DNA of 64,000 nt. Source: Inia geoffrensis. Lineage: Eukaryota; Chordata; Mammalia; Artiodactyla; Iniidae. The stretch covers positions 62,380,408 to 62,444,407 of the forward strand of contig CM070904.1 of the NCBI GenBank assembly GCA_036417435.1, read 5' to 3'. Within the stretch, counting starts at the first letter, position 1; each line of letters begins with the position of its first letter. Positions 1 to 10,674 of this stretch are shown here, one piece after another. The notes below the pieces were generated by a model. The model had not been told where the DNA came from, did not search any database, and worked only from the letters and a program-made list of their open reading frames with translations. The position numbers and the translations under genes were made by a program.

Positions 1-292
1 ATGCAAACCACAAATGTGACCCATATATGTAACCTTAAATTTGTAGTAACTACATTAAAAAGTAAAAAGAAACAGGAAATTAATTTTAATATTTTCTTTA
101 ACCTTACATATCCAAAATATCATCAACTCAGCATATAATCAATATAAAAATGGTGAGATGTTTAATATTTTTTTCTCCTAAGTATCTAAAATCCCATGTG
201 TATTTTACACTCCAGCCACCTCAACTTGGACTAGGCACGTTACAAGCACTCAAGCTTCACATGTGGCTGCTGGTCTTCGTGTTGTTTGTGCA
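1..292 (+). mobile_element. hAT-type non-autonomous DNA transposon remnant (left end off window)
   Basis: The AT-rich body with AAAAAGTAAAAAGAAACAGG, CCAAAATATCATC, GTGTATTTTACAC and the terminal part CACATGTGGCTGCTGG matches, from memory, a widespread mammalian hAT MITE that ends with CACATGTGGCTAGTGGCTACC. It is diverged, and its 5' terminal repeat is cut off by the window edge. The family name cannot be fixed without a repeat library. Confidence 0.6.
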
Positions 293-419
293 GACCTAGA
301 TGTTCATGGGCTGCTGTGTCTTCTGCAGTTTAAGATTTCCCTTGCCATGGGAAATGGTAGCCTGGCACCATTTAAATCACGGCTACAGCAGCTGGCAACT
401 ACTATTTTAGATTGCTTAT

Positions 420-678
420 GGTAGTTGCTTTATTCATTAATTTTTTTTAGAGTATTGAATTTGTTACAATATTGCTTCCGTTTTATGTTTTTTTTTTTCA
501 TTAATTTTTTTTAGAGTATTGAATTTGTTACAATATTGCTTCCGTTTTATGTTTTGTTTTTTTTGGCCATGAGGCATGGGGATTTTAGCTCCCCTACCAG
601 GGATTGAACCCACACCCCCCGCATTGGAAGGCAAAGGCTTAACCACTGGACCGCCAGGGAAGTCCCGGTAGTTACTTT
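420..678 (-). mobile_element. CHR-type tRNA-derived SINE with duplicated 3' tail, flanked by target duplications
   Basis: On the minus strand the element starts GGGACTTCCCTGGCGG near 666 and runs through the tRNA-like promoter region to GGCCAAAAAAAACAAAACAT. The tail segment (CATAAAACGGAAGCAATATTG, AACAAATTCAATACTC) belongs to the longer CHR/Bov-tA-like SINE form also seen at 39261. That tail occurs twice in tandem, 433-491 and 497-555. Target duplications GGTAGTTGCTTT (420-431) and GGTAGTTACTTT (667-678) bracket the whole, so both tail copies lie inside the inserted unit. Confidence 0.85.
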
Positions 679-1948
679 GCAGTGTGCACAAATTAGGGCA
701 ATCATACAAATTTTGCACTTCTAATGTTATTTCTCTAACCTTGGCTATAAGGGAGATAATAAGCATTCACCTTTTGGGGCTAATCTTTGAGAATATATGA
801 ACAGCAAGGTATACTTGAAAAGTCCTGACAGTCTTTTTGACTTACTTGGCAAGATTTTATAGTCACTCTCACCGTATAAATTAAGTCCTGTGGCACATAC
901 ACAGCAGAACATTCTACAATTCTTCCCTCATCATGCCGAACTCCTGGGGCTTTGAATGAGCTCTAGTCACGTCCTTTGGGTGGAATGAATAACATACGAC
1001 AGGATCGCATGTCAGAATGGTACATTTGTTTGATGAGCCTCATTTTAAGAAAGAAAGGGGGGGGTAACCACATATTTACTCACAGTCTAGAAACAAGGAA
1101 CCGATTAAATCTGACATCAGTCGGTCTTACTTATCTCAGGTATCACATTTTAACCATTTACTACCACGAGGTTAGGGGAGCAACCGGGGCAACCACGAGC
1201 CTTGAAGACACCTTTCTCGCAAATTGAAAAAACGTACCCTCTGTGGGAGGAGGAAATCCCTCAGGTACAGAGCTTGGTGACTGACTTTGAGATGGGTTTC
1301 AGTCCCATACCCACACTAACCAGGCATTTCTTATGTAGATGCCAATAGCCCCAATTGTATGGGAGTCCTGGCAACAATTTCCCAGCTGGCACACAATAGC
1401 AGACATGAATAGCAAGCTCTAGAGAGAGCAATGAGCTCAATGCATCAGTACCCCAAACTCCGTCCTTTTTAAATACTGCAAAATGGTGACAGCCCTCCTT
1501 ACAGACAGGTGAGGCAGAAAATATGGAGAAATCCAAATTTTCAAAAACTGAAACTGTTATATACATGTAACTTAGAAATTAAAGTTTCCAAGGTTAAGGC
1601 AGTTCTTAATATGAAGAAATACATGGTAAATTTAATAAAATGTTTTCTATAAATCTTTATAAGGTACATAATAAATAATGCTGAGAGAATCCACCTAATG
1701 ATATAACTGGAACTTATTAATCACACACTTTTTCCTTTCTCCTTTGCTACAATAACATGACTGTAACAATATCGAATACTCAATTTAATTTTATAAATGT
1801 GCTACAAAAAAACATTCCAGTACATTCTATTTTCCATCTAAACAGGATCTAAATGAAAATGTGTAATAACTTCAAACTAAACTCATTCATTGCCCCAACC
1901 AAACCTGATATTCCTTCTACTTTGGGAAAGCAGTTAACACATTTTACA
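679..1948. other. Unassigned intronic DNA
   Basis: No recognised repeat, exon or RNA gene. The small ORFs on both strands (for example 1261-1566 minus) show no family resemblance and lack splice context. Confidence 0.5.
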
Positions 1949-2003
1949 TATCCATCCATCCATCCATCCAACCACCCACCCACCTATCCATCCATCCACT
2001 CAT
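1949..2003 (+). repeat. (CATC)n tetranucleotide microsatellite, imperfect
   Basis: CATCCATCCATCCATC runs into CACC-type variants and back to CATC, about 55 bp in all. Confidence 0.85.
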
Positions 2004-2039
2004 CCTTCTTTTTTCTCTCATATATATTATAATCTTGCT

Positions 2040-2165
2040 TAGGATAGGAACCATGCCTTACTATTATTATTATTATTTTTGGAACCATGCCTTACTCATT
2101 CATATGTCCTATACTATCTACCCCGAGTGCCTTTCATATAGTAGGTGCTCAATAAGCAGTGATTG
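2040..2165 (+). mobile_element. L2 LINE 3' end with a short (ATT)n insertion
   Basis: GGAACCATGCCTTACTCATTC and GTAGGTGCTCAATAAGC match the terminal region of L2. The stretch GGAACCATGCCTTACT occurs at 2047-2062 and again at 2081-2096, flanking an 18-bp ATT/T-rich insert. Confidence 0.65.
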
Positions 2166-2364
2166 AACTAATTTAACATGAATTAACTGTGAAAAGAAAA
2201 GAAAAAAGAGAAGAAGAGGTAGTGGCCATAAGGCACAGACAATAGGGCGAGCACAAAAGAATATCCAATAACCACTCCATACTTAGAAAAGGGAAGGCAA
2301 GGGAAAGAACCAAAGAAACCATATCTGTTCCACACCCTATTTGTGCCAAGCCCTGGGGGAGGAA

Positions 2365-2480
2365 CTTTCATATGTTATCTCACTTAATTCCCTGACTTTA
2401 TGACTGAGAACATTGAGGCCAGAAAGGAGAGTAACTTGCCCAGGATCACCCAGCTATAACATAGGAAGCCAGGAGTGAAC
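2365..2480 (-). mobile_element. MIR SINE fragment
   Basis: TTATCTCACTTAATTCC, then ACTGAGAACATTGAGGCC and AACTTGCCCAGGATCACCCA, is the reverse complement of the MIR core and tRNA-related region. Confidence 0.75.
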
Positions 2481-3017
2481 TAGGGCTGCCTGCGCCCTCA
2501 GCGCAAGGGGAGGACCTGTTAAAGAAAAGGCTAGGATGCCAGCTGTGCAGACTCTGGAGGAAAATTCGGTGCTACGTTATCCAAGTGGGTAGTTATCTTT
2601 CTCCTTTTTCCTCTACTGATTACACATCTCACTGTAGTCTACTGAAATAAGTTTACTTTCGTTATGAATAACATTACAATCTGAGCATAAATTCTAAATT
2701 GATGACCAAGTTACTTTAATCATATTCAACATAAAATTCCAGGAAAACAAATTATTTTAAGCCTTTGAAGTTTATGGTAACAATGATTTTGTTACCCATT
2801 GTTTTTCCTGCGTTTCTGGTGTAGTTGGAAACAAACAGATGTCAAAGCTATGCTGATGCTCTAAAATTATTTGTGGTGATTTAGAAGTTCTGGGAACAGT
2901 ATCTGTAAATTAATTTTCCCCACAGTGCCAGAAACTGAAACACAAGGGTGTTTTATTACATACCGTGGACTGTCCTAAAATAAGGTTCTTAGTAAAGTGC
3001 CCAAAACAGCAAAATGA

Positions 3018-3019
<2 letters not shown>

Positions 3020-3067
<48 letters not shown>

Positions 3068-3251
3068 CACACAGTGCATGCACACATCTTTTTTTTTTTA
3101 ACTGAATCAGCTATATGTTTACATATATCCCCATATCCCCTCCCTCTTGCATCTCCCTCCCACCCTCCCTATCCCACTCCTCTGGGTGGTCACAAATATG
3201 CACATGTCTTTCTACATATGTGTGTGTCTGTGTGTGATGCAATTTACAAAA

Positions 3252-3288
<37 letters not shown>

Positions 3289-3290
3289 TA
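3020..3290 (-). repeat. (TA)n, L1 3'UTR fragment and (TG)n in a row
   Basis: A perfect TA tract lies at 3022-3062 and a TG tract at 3255-3285. Between them, about 3099-3196, CTGAATCAGCTATATG and CCCATATCCCCTCCCTC match the minus-strand 3'UTR of the L1 seen complete at 41.3 and 58.9 kb. The small ORF here (Ile-Tyr and Val-Cys runs) is only microsatellite translation. Confidence 0.8.
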
Positions 3291-4640
3291 GCCTTTGTAA
3301 CTAAAGTAAACTGTAATAAGGTATAGTTTGTAAATGTTAGATTAGTTCTTAGTTTGTAGGTATTTTCTTATGACACATGAATATATTTAAAGGTATTTAT
3401 CTTATCCTTGGATTGGTGATGTTTGGACCATCATTAGTGCTCATCTAATGTTCACAACACTATTCAGGGCGCCCCATAACCCCACATCCCGTCCTTCAGA
3501 AGAGTCATGTTTCAATCAATCATTCTCTCCCTCTTTTTCTCGCCCACGTAAATTTGGTACTCTGTTGTGCAGACCTTAATGAACCAGTTGAGGTTAACTA
3601 CATAGACATATTTTAAGTATCAACCAATAAACTGTGGAGAGGGGTTCTTTGGCAGTGGGATTAACTTTTGATCCTTAGTTTCTTCTCTAAACTTTTGTAA
3701 CACTTTTTCATTTCTTTATGATCATATACTATTTTTAAGAAAATACTAAGAAAGGCCATTTCCTTGGCTGTGATTTATTAATGGACCAACACTATTTAAA
3801 GCATGTCAGCCAAAATAGTAAAACAGCCACATGAGGTAATCATCTGAATAGAGTTCCAATTCTGCTGAATCCCACTGACAGCTTTAAAAACGGACATCTT
3901 TGGGCTATGTTGCTATAGTGGATATAAGACTGTGGAAGACACTGGAAGGAAGAATTTCTCAAAACATAGTCCGCTGAGGCCCAACACTGCCTTCTGGTTC
4001 CCCAAGGAGTAAACTAGTAAGAGCAAAAACACACCGACTGACCTCAGGGTACATAAAGGGAAAAGGAAGAAAGAACGATCTCTACGGAAACAAGGATAGA
4101 AATTATAGGAGGCTTGAGAGTGTGAGGAGTGAACAGCTCTTGGAAAAGATCTGAAGCAGGAGAAAAATCAACAATGAAAAATGGAGACAGCCAGAATTCT
4201 CTGATCCAAGTTACAAAAGTAGGCTGTTACGACCATTGAGAAAACAAAGCAAAAAACTTCTAAGGCAGAGCTAAAGAAATCAGTAGTACATGTCCATCCC
4301 TTAGTGATACCGTGAAATTTCCAATTTAATGTTTTAGAAAACTAGGATATTCATAGGTATGTCAGAGAATACATAAATTTGGAAAAACTTGCTATTTTAC
4401 AACATACGAGTGTTAGAGGAGTGATTAAATACCCAACTATTATCACAGAGAGTGTCACATCCTGAATGATGATCCTTAATCCAATGATCAGGAACATTTT
4501 CATAGTCTACTCTCATTTTTGTCATTTTTATCCTTCTGTGAAATCTTCAGCCTTTTTTTGGTTATAAAACTGGCAGGTGCTCTTATAAAATTGGAAACAT
4601 TGTTAATTGTCTTAGAAGAGTTTTAAAAGATGAATGTATG
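3291..4640. other. Unassigned intronic DNA
   Basis: No recognised repeat or exon. A purine-rich stretch is present at about 4050-4200. Confidence 0.45.
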
Positions 4641-5035
4641 TGAGTGGCTGGATAGACAATTAAAATTTTTTAACAATATTGAGATCATATTGAATATATA
4701 ACTATTAAATCTTTTTCACTTAATATATTCTGTGAGTTTTGTGCATGTCATTAAATATTCTTCAAAAACAAGATCTGGAGGGAGACGCAAGAGGGAGGAG
4801 AAATGGGGATATATGTATATGTATAGCTGATTCACTTTGTTATACAGCAGAAACTAACACACCATTGTAAAGCAATTATACTCCAATAAAGATGTTTAAA
4901 AAACAAACAAACAAAAACAAGATCTACAGTGATTATAACGTGTTTTAATGGATACACTATAAATTCATCAATTACTTCGGAACATTCAAGTTGTTTCCAA
5001 TTTTTTAATATTACAAATGGCACTGTGATAAATAC
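4640..5035 (-). mobile_element. Older L1 fragment, interrupted at 4777-4911
   Basis: Right of the insert, CATTCAAGTTGTTTCCAATT and ATTACAAATGGCACTGTGAT resemble the minus-strand end of mammalian L1 ORF2. The AT-rich part left of the insert probably belongs to the same element, but that half is weaker. Confidence 0.5.
4763..4925 (+). mobile_element. 5'-truncated young L1 3' end (about 135 bp) with perfect target duplication
   Basis: GGAGGGAGACGCAAGAGG through TGATTCACTTTGTTATA, ACACACCATTGTAAAGC and CCAATAAAGATG is the L1 3' end, including the polyadenylation region, followed by an A-rich tail. CAAAAACAAGATCT occurs at 4763-4776 and 4912-4925, a perfect 14-bp target-site duplication. Confidence 0.92.
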
Positions 5036-5990
5036 CCTCTTACTGATATCTTCAGCAGTGCCGTAAATTACCTACCTTCTCTCTGCCCAGCAGGGAGCCC
5101 TGAGGCCCAGTGCTCTGACACTGAAGCCGATAACTTGTTACCACTGTCAAGAAGAGAAAGTCTCCCTCTTGATACCCCCAAAGTGTCAGGGGAACCCCAT
5201 GTTTACTATGAGGTGGGGAGTGTTAAGGGTAGAGAAAGAAACCAGGAAAAAAACCCACAAAAACCCCACAAACCATAAATCTAGTGACACTGCCACAAGA
5301 AGAGACATATTAGTTAGATGTACGTGGGAACATTTTCCCTGTTCTAAGGGATGCCTAGAAAAGGGTATCGCTAAATGCAGAGGGGATAGGAAAGTTGAGC
5401 TATACCGCCATCTGTTTTAAATTAAACCAGCAAGGTACATTAAAATGTCCAAATAATTTTATCTCCCATCTTAATTTCCCTTCCATTCCAAATCTCACAG
5501 TAAGTATTTCAGAGGATAGATGAATTTGAGCAAGACCTGAAGCTGAACTTTTACCTCCAATATAGTTATACGTTTTCAAACATTTACAACTAAATTAAAA
5601 TACTTAATATGGTCTACTAATAATATTGAGAAAACTCAATAAAAAACTTATTCTCCAAAAGAAAAGCTCAGTAAACCTGGTGAGACCGCTCTTAAATCAT
5701 TTGTTTTATCTAGCAATAATAAATAAGTTTCTCACTTCACAATCCTAATGTTTGATCTTGAACCTGATAAAACTGCCTCTGAAATCAAGTGACAGTAACG
5801 AATTATTCAAAGGGCTAATTAAGACATCCTGAGTTCTGAGCAGCTGTTTTATTACTGTCATTTACAGAAATTTGTCTTAAACATCTGACCACTTCTCCTC
5901 GAAGAAAATGACTTCTATTAATGCTTGGCATAGTATCATGAAACACTGGGAGGTAAAATCTTCTTCTGAAAGTTGTTAAAAGGTACAAAC
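5036..5990. other. Unassigned intronic DNA
   Basis: Nothing recognised. The 83-aa ORF at 5169-5420 (plus) has no family features. Confidence 0.45.
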
Positions 5991-5994
5991 TTCC

Positions 5995-6255
5995 AGTTAT
6001 GAGACAAATAAGTCCTGGGGATATAATGTGCAGACAGCATGGTGACTATAGTTAATAATATTGTATATCTGAAAGCTACTAAGAGAGTAGATCATCAAAG
6101 CTCTGTCCTAAGAAAAACATTATAACTATGTGTGGTGATTAACGTTTTTACTGTAGTAATCATTTTGCAATGTACACATATATAAAATCGTTATATTGTA
6201 CACTTAAAAGTAATACAATGTTATATGCAATTTGTATCTCAATTTTTAAAAGTCA
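5995..6255 (+). mobile_element. L1MA-like L1 3'UTR
   Basis: GGTGACTATAGTTAATAATA, AGAGAGTAGATC, TTTTGCAATGTACACATATA and TTATATTGTACACTT follow the order of the old L1MA 3'UTR. Confidence 0.8.
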
Positions 6256-6259
6256 TCTG

Positions 6260-6886
6260 AGAGCTGTGTTCCTATATATGTTTTAAACATCTAAATAGAC
6301 ATCCCTTATAGTTACTGAAAGTTACAAAATGTGTAATGTAAAATAAGAAAACCCAACCAAAAAGGTTTCTTTTAAACCCATAACATTCATTTTTTAATAG
6401 CTCCAGCTGCCTATTTACTTCAATGCTCACACAATAAAGTTTCCTCTTATGATGGTTAAATCAGCATTACAGCAGGAATAAAGCATATTCTTAGGGGTCA
6501 GACACTCCTTCCACCCTGAAGCATCCGTATCATCTGCTCGTATCACAGTCCTTCAGGGGCACATATCAAGTTATTGGTGCAGAAGACAAAATTTTTTAAG
6601 GAAAAGTTTTATATTGTTATCACCCTATTACAATCCAAACTGGGGATCTTCAAGTGATATATGAAAAAATGATTATTTCCTAAGAACTGAAATAAGGGAC
6701 CTAAGAAGCCGTCATGGCACAAAACACACCTCATGGAAACTTACTGACCAAACCAAAGTATGATCCCCGGTGACTTTCCCATTATACACCACGTCAGGAA
6801 GAAGGCTATTACTGCCTGGGTTAAAAATGCTCACTTCAGTCAAGTGCTATATCCAAGGAGGGACATAGCACAGTTCTTACAGGGTT
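6260..6886. other. Unassigned intronic DNA
   Basis: No clear repeat or exon apart from short AT-rich stretches. Confidence 0.45.
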
Positions 6887-7133
6887 AGGAATTTCTCTCT
6901 CTCTTTTTTTTTTTTTTTTTTTTTTTTTTGCGGTACCCGGGCCTCTCACTGTTGTGGCCTCTCCTGTTGTGGAGCACAGGCCCCGGACGCGCAGGCCCAG
7001 CGGCCACGGCTCACGGGCCCAGCCGCTCCGCGGCCTGTGGGATCTTCCCGGACCGGGGCACGAACCCGTGTCCCCCGCATCGGCAGGCGGACTCTCAACC
7101 ACTGTGCCACCAGGGAGGCCCAGGAATTTCTCT
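6887..7133 (-). mobile_element. CHR-2-like SINE
   Basis: A long T tract (6904-6929) followed by GCGGTACCCGGGCCTCTCAC and ending CCACCAGGGAGGCCC is the SINE in reverse. AGGAATTTCTCT flanks it at 6887-6898 and 7122-7133. The body is GC- and CpG-rich against an AT-rich intron. The overlapping ORFs on both strands come from the SINE. Confidence 0.93.
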
Positions 7134-7183
7134 TTTTGTGGAATTTTAGGCAAGACAGATCCTTATTTCTAGTGAATATTCTT

Positions 7184-7295
7184 AAAAGTAAAATCAAGAG
7201 TTTTCATTACTTGTACCTTCAAAAAATAGCTGTTCAGCACTTCAGAAATGCTCTTTGAATGTCAAACATTAAAAAAAAAAAAAAAAAGTAAAATC
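7184..7295 (+). mobile_element. Small poly(A)-tailed retroposed fragment of unknown source
   Basis: AAAAGTAAAATC occurs at 7184-7195 and 7284-7295. Between them is about 72 bp of non-repetitive sequence and a long A tract. The left copy is preceded by TT, giving TT/AAAA, the preferred L1 endonuclease site. The inserted sequence was not recognised. Confidence 0.55.
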
Positions 7296-8454
7296 CACAC
7301 TAAAATAACAATCTGACTTTAGTTAGCATTAGGCCACATTTTACTGGCTTATTACAGCCAAATCCTAGCAGTGGCTCTGTCCTCGGTCTGAGTATGGAAA
7401 TAGAACAAGTTCAGTGGGGCCTGCTGTTTCATCAGGAAGCCTATCGGATTACTGGTTCTAATTAAGGGTTGTGTTACTGGCTACCACACAGTTATTAATG
7501 TGCATTATTGTCATTATAGGAAGTTCTGACCTCTGCTGTGTGTCACCTGGAGTAAAATTTAATTACCAACCAGAGAATATATGAGTAAGGATGATATAAA
7601 ATGGCTTCTTGAGAGGCATCTGTGATTGCAAAATATTATCTGATAGTTTTTGCTTTGACATTAGGAAAATAATAACTCAACCCCTTTCTAAAGCCTAAAA
7701 ATAATTCATCCGGAAGGTGAGACCATGCTGTATCTATACTAATTTTCCCGTGTGCTATTAATTCAGCGAATTCTTTTTTTTTTTTTCCAGCAAATTCTTT
7801 ATATATTTTTCAACGTACAAGAACATGAGCTAAAGAAACTGGATTTACTGACTGAAATTAGATGGACATTTAAAACAATATTATAGGACTTGCTGATGTA
7901 TGTTTTAAAACTACATATCTATTTCCTGTCCTATGCTTTGTTGGCCAAATGTTTTGAACAACTTGGAATTAAGGAACCAGTTATTACCATTTAAATGCAC
8001 ATTGTCTTTTTTTTTTTTAACCTGAAAATTATATTTTCAAAAAGTCAAGGAAATCAGTGGAACTGAACGATTTCTGATATTTTCATTACTAATGATCTCA
8101 CAGTCCTCACAATAGGCAATGAAGTAGGTAAATTGGGGAACTTGTAAGCAGCAATACTGGGTGGAGCAGCGGGTATTACTAAAAGGATAACAGTTTGCTC
8201 CTCTAGAAATTTTAACTTAAGATCACACACTTATGTTTCTGAGATAATCTCAATGAACCCTTACTCAAGGGCAGAACAGGGGCAGATAGGCTTTCGTATT
8301 GCTTTCCGTATCTATGATGCTTTGCCTGATCTGAGGAGCACTTTAATTTACGACTCTTAACAATATACGGAAACACTGATGGGTACTAGGAAGATGCAAC
8401 ATAATCTATTCAAAAGGAAGAGATCAGATTGCAATGGCAAAAAGTTTCACAGCT
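7296..8454. other. Unassigned intronic DNA with a poly(T) insertion
   Basis: At 7764-7800, CAGCGAATTCTTT and CAGCAAATTCTTT flank a T tract, like a minimal tail-only insertion. Otherwise no repeat or exon was recognised. Confidence 0.4.
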
Positions 8455-8665
8455 ATGACATTTCACAACTATTTACTGATTGCCTACTACGTGTTACCAT
8501 TCAGCCCAGCTGCTAGACTAGAGAGGTATAATAATAATACAGGTGGGTGTGTGTTAGGTGCAGTGGGCTACTGGGGTCTCTGCTTGTTCGGCTTAGCATC
8601 ATCTTTGTATCTTATCATTCAGCACTGTGTCTGACACACAGCAGATGCTCAAATAAAACTGCATG
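8455..8665. mobile_element. Two L2 3' end fragments facing each other
   Basis: About 8462-8540 reads ACTATTTACTGATTGCCTACTA, an L2 end on the minus strand. About 8605-8660 reads CAGCACTGTGTCTGACACAC then GATGCTCAAATAAA, an L2 end on the plus strand. Both are short and diverged. Confidence 0.6.
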
Positions 8666-8764
8666 AAGCTGAACCTAGTACGCAGAGATTCCCTCGACTG
8701 GGTTAGTGATACATCGTTGATCCTTACCTTACAATATGATGACAATGATCATATGAATAGAAAC

Positions 8765-8950
8765 TTCCATTTGTGAGTGTCCATGGGTTAGATGGTCTAT
8801 ATAACAGCTTAGGTAATATCTCTCTCTCTCCTAAAAATAAGCTTAGAGTGTTAGTATTCTACCCGTATTTTACAAAAAGGGAGACTAAGTTTCAGGCAAA
8901 GTCGTCCAAGTTTACACAGTAATTTCAGAAGAACTGAAAAACCCACAATG
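8765..8950 (-). mobile_element. MIR SINE fragment
   Basis: CCGTATTTTACAAAAAGGGA, GACTAAGTTTCAGGC and TTTACACAGTAA follow the reverse MIR order, strongly diverged. Confidence 0.6.
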
Positions 8951-9254
8951 CTAAATTGAGTAACCTGTAGGGTAGTCAGGTGTTACAGGCTGGTAAACAG
9001 AAACATAAGACAGCAAGCAGCTCAAGAAAAGAGGGCTACACCAGAAATGATCAGTTTACAGAGAGCAGGTAAAAATATGGAAGAGGGAGGGAAGAGTGAG
9101 TTATAAGCATTTAAAGGCAGGAAGAGTAGCCCATATGGAGAAGCTAGTCCTGTTTTAGGGGACACTGTGGAGATTTCTTAAGGGAGAACTGAAATTGCTC
9201 ATTCCTGTGGAAAGTTAGGGAACTTAGAGTAGGGGTTAGCAATTCACATTCCAT

Positions 9255-9380
9255 ATGACATCATTTCCATTTTAAAGGTGAAGAAACTGAAACTCAAATA
9301 TTTAGTGCATTCCTAAGGGCTGACTTATAACCAACCCTTGTTAGGACCAGTGCCTGAAATCAGGTCTTCTGTCTTCTACT
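9255..9380 (-). mobile_element. MIR SINE fragment
   Basis: TTCCATTTTAAAGGTGAAGA, AACTGAAACTCAA and AATCAGGTCTTCTG are the reverse MIR central region. Confidence 0.6.
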
Positions 9381-9679
9381 TATACTTTGAGAACACAGCC
9401 CAGGTATATCGTGTCCTTAAAATCCCCTTAGAAAATTAGAGAAGTTCCCCATGGGTGGGCAGAACATAAATAAATCAGTTTGCCGGTGCTTATTCTGATT
9501 GGTTAGAGCCTGCTTCAATTGTTAAATATTTTGACTCCCACTCCAGAAGAAGGTGGAGGGTGTTAGGAATAATCTTCCCTCATAATGCCATGTGTAAAAC
9601 TTTAAGGATGGACATCACTTTAACAGTCCAGGCTATGTCAAATATGGTGCCATAATTAGTATCCTAAGCAGACAGTGAC

Positions 9680-9785
9680 TGTTCAGAGTAAAGGACTGTG
9701 TTATTAACTTTACCTTGGATCTCCCAGAACCTAGCATGGCAAACACTCTCAATAGATATTTGCTGAATTACTTGATAAACAAATT
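9680..9785 (+). mobile_element. L2 3' end fragment
   Basis: AGGACTGTGTTATTAACTTT, CTCCCAGAACCTAGCATGGC and CAATAGATATTTGCTGAATT match the L2 terminal segment. Confidence 0.6.
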
Positions 9786-9956
9786 TCCCCAAATCTGGGA
9801 AGCCTTCTCCAGTCTTCAGAGTCTTCTCAGTCATGGGATATCTCCCATGCCTGCCCATTCTGAAAAAACATTGAATTAGAGCTTCAGCTTTTGACCTCTT
9901 TTGGTGTGGGTCTTTACACTTCTTGTCAGAGATGAGCTACAACATTATTCACCATC

Positions 9957-10196
9957 AAAATGTAGTCTTTAGGGCTTCCCTGGTGGCGCAGTGGTTGAGA
10001 GTCCGCCTGCCGATGCAGGGGACGCGGGTTCGTGCCCCGGTCCGGGAAGATCCCACGTGCCACGGAGCGGCTGGGCCCGTGAGCCATGGCCGCTGAGCCT
10101 GCGACTCCGGAGCCTGTGCTCCGCAACGGGAGGGGGCCACAACAGTGAGAGGCCCGCGTACCGCAAAAAAAAAAAAAAAAAAGAATGTAGTCCTTA
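9957..10196 (+). mobile_element. CHR-2-like SINE
   Basis: Starts GGGCTTCCCTGGTGGCGCAG at about 9972, has a B-box-like GGGTTCGTGCCCC, and ends GCGTACCGC plus an A tail to 10182. AAAATGTAGTCTTTA (9957-9971) and AGAATGTAGTCCTTA (10182-10196) are the target duplications, two mismatches apart. Confidence 0.93.
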
Positions 10197-10674
10197 ACTC
10201 AGATATGCCAGCACGATGTGATGCTAAAAATATTTAACTGCTGGTATGACACAGGCACTGACCAATCAGAATGGGCAGCAGCCAGGGGGCCCTCCAGGTG
10301 CTGAACGCAGCCCTCAGCCACCCTGATCATTCATTCTTTCAGAATAGTGACCCTGCTTTCCTGTCTTCCTAAGATGAAAACTTTGTTGGTCAAAATTATA
10401 TAAAATGAGAATCAGATCATATCCTTAAAATACAGACAAATCACAGAAAATACCCAAAACTCCTTTATGTCTATTTCTAAATTTAACCTAAGTTGACCTG
10501 TTGTAAAACTGGCTTGAGCTAGCTTCTGTTCTCTGTCCCTTCCTCCTAAAGTTGTATTAACCAACACAGGAATGGGGTTAGGGTGAAAGGAGCCAGCAAG
10601 CAAGAGGTGTTACACATTAACTCTCTCCATGATAAACAGTGTGACTGAAACTTCCTTTGTTTTAAGCCATTCTT
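10197..10674. other. Unassigned intronic DNA
   Basis: No repeat or exon seen. A GC-rich patch at about 10270-10325 (CCAGGGGGCCCTCC) is only a weak CTCF-like match. Confidence 0.4.

Noticed and set aside
3014..3286. 90-aa ORF with Ile-Tyr repeats
   Set aside because: Translation of TA and TG microsatellites around an L1 fragment.
9991..10197. tRNA-like promoter boxes suggesting tRNA genes
   Set aside because: A- and B-box-like sequences here and at every CHR copy belong to tRNA-derived SINEs; no cloverleaf with acceptor stem is formed.
10270..10295. CTCF-like site (CAGCCAGGGGGCCCTCC)
   Set aside because: Only the central AGGGGGC agrees; flanking consensus positions mismatch.
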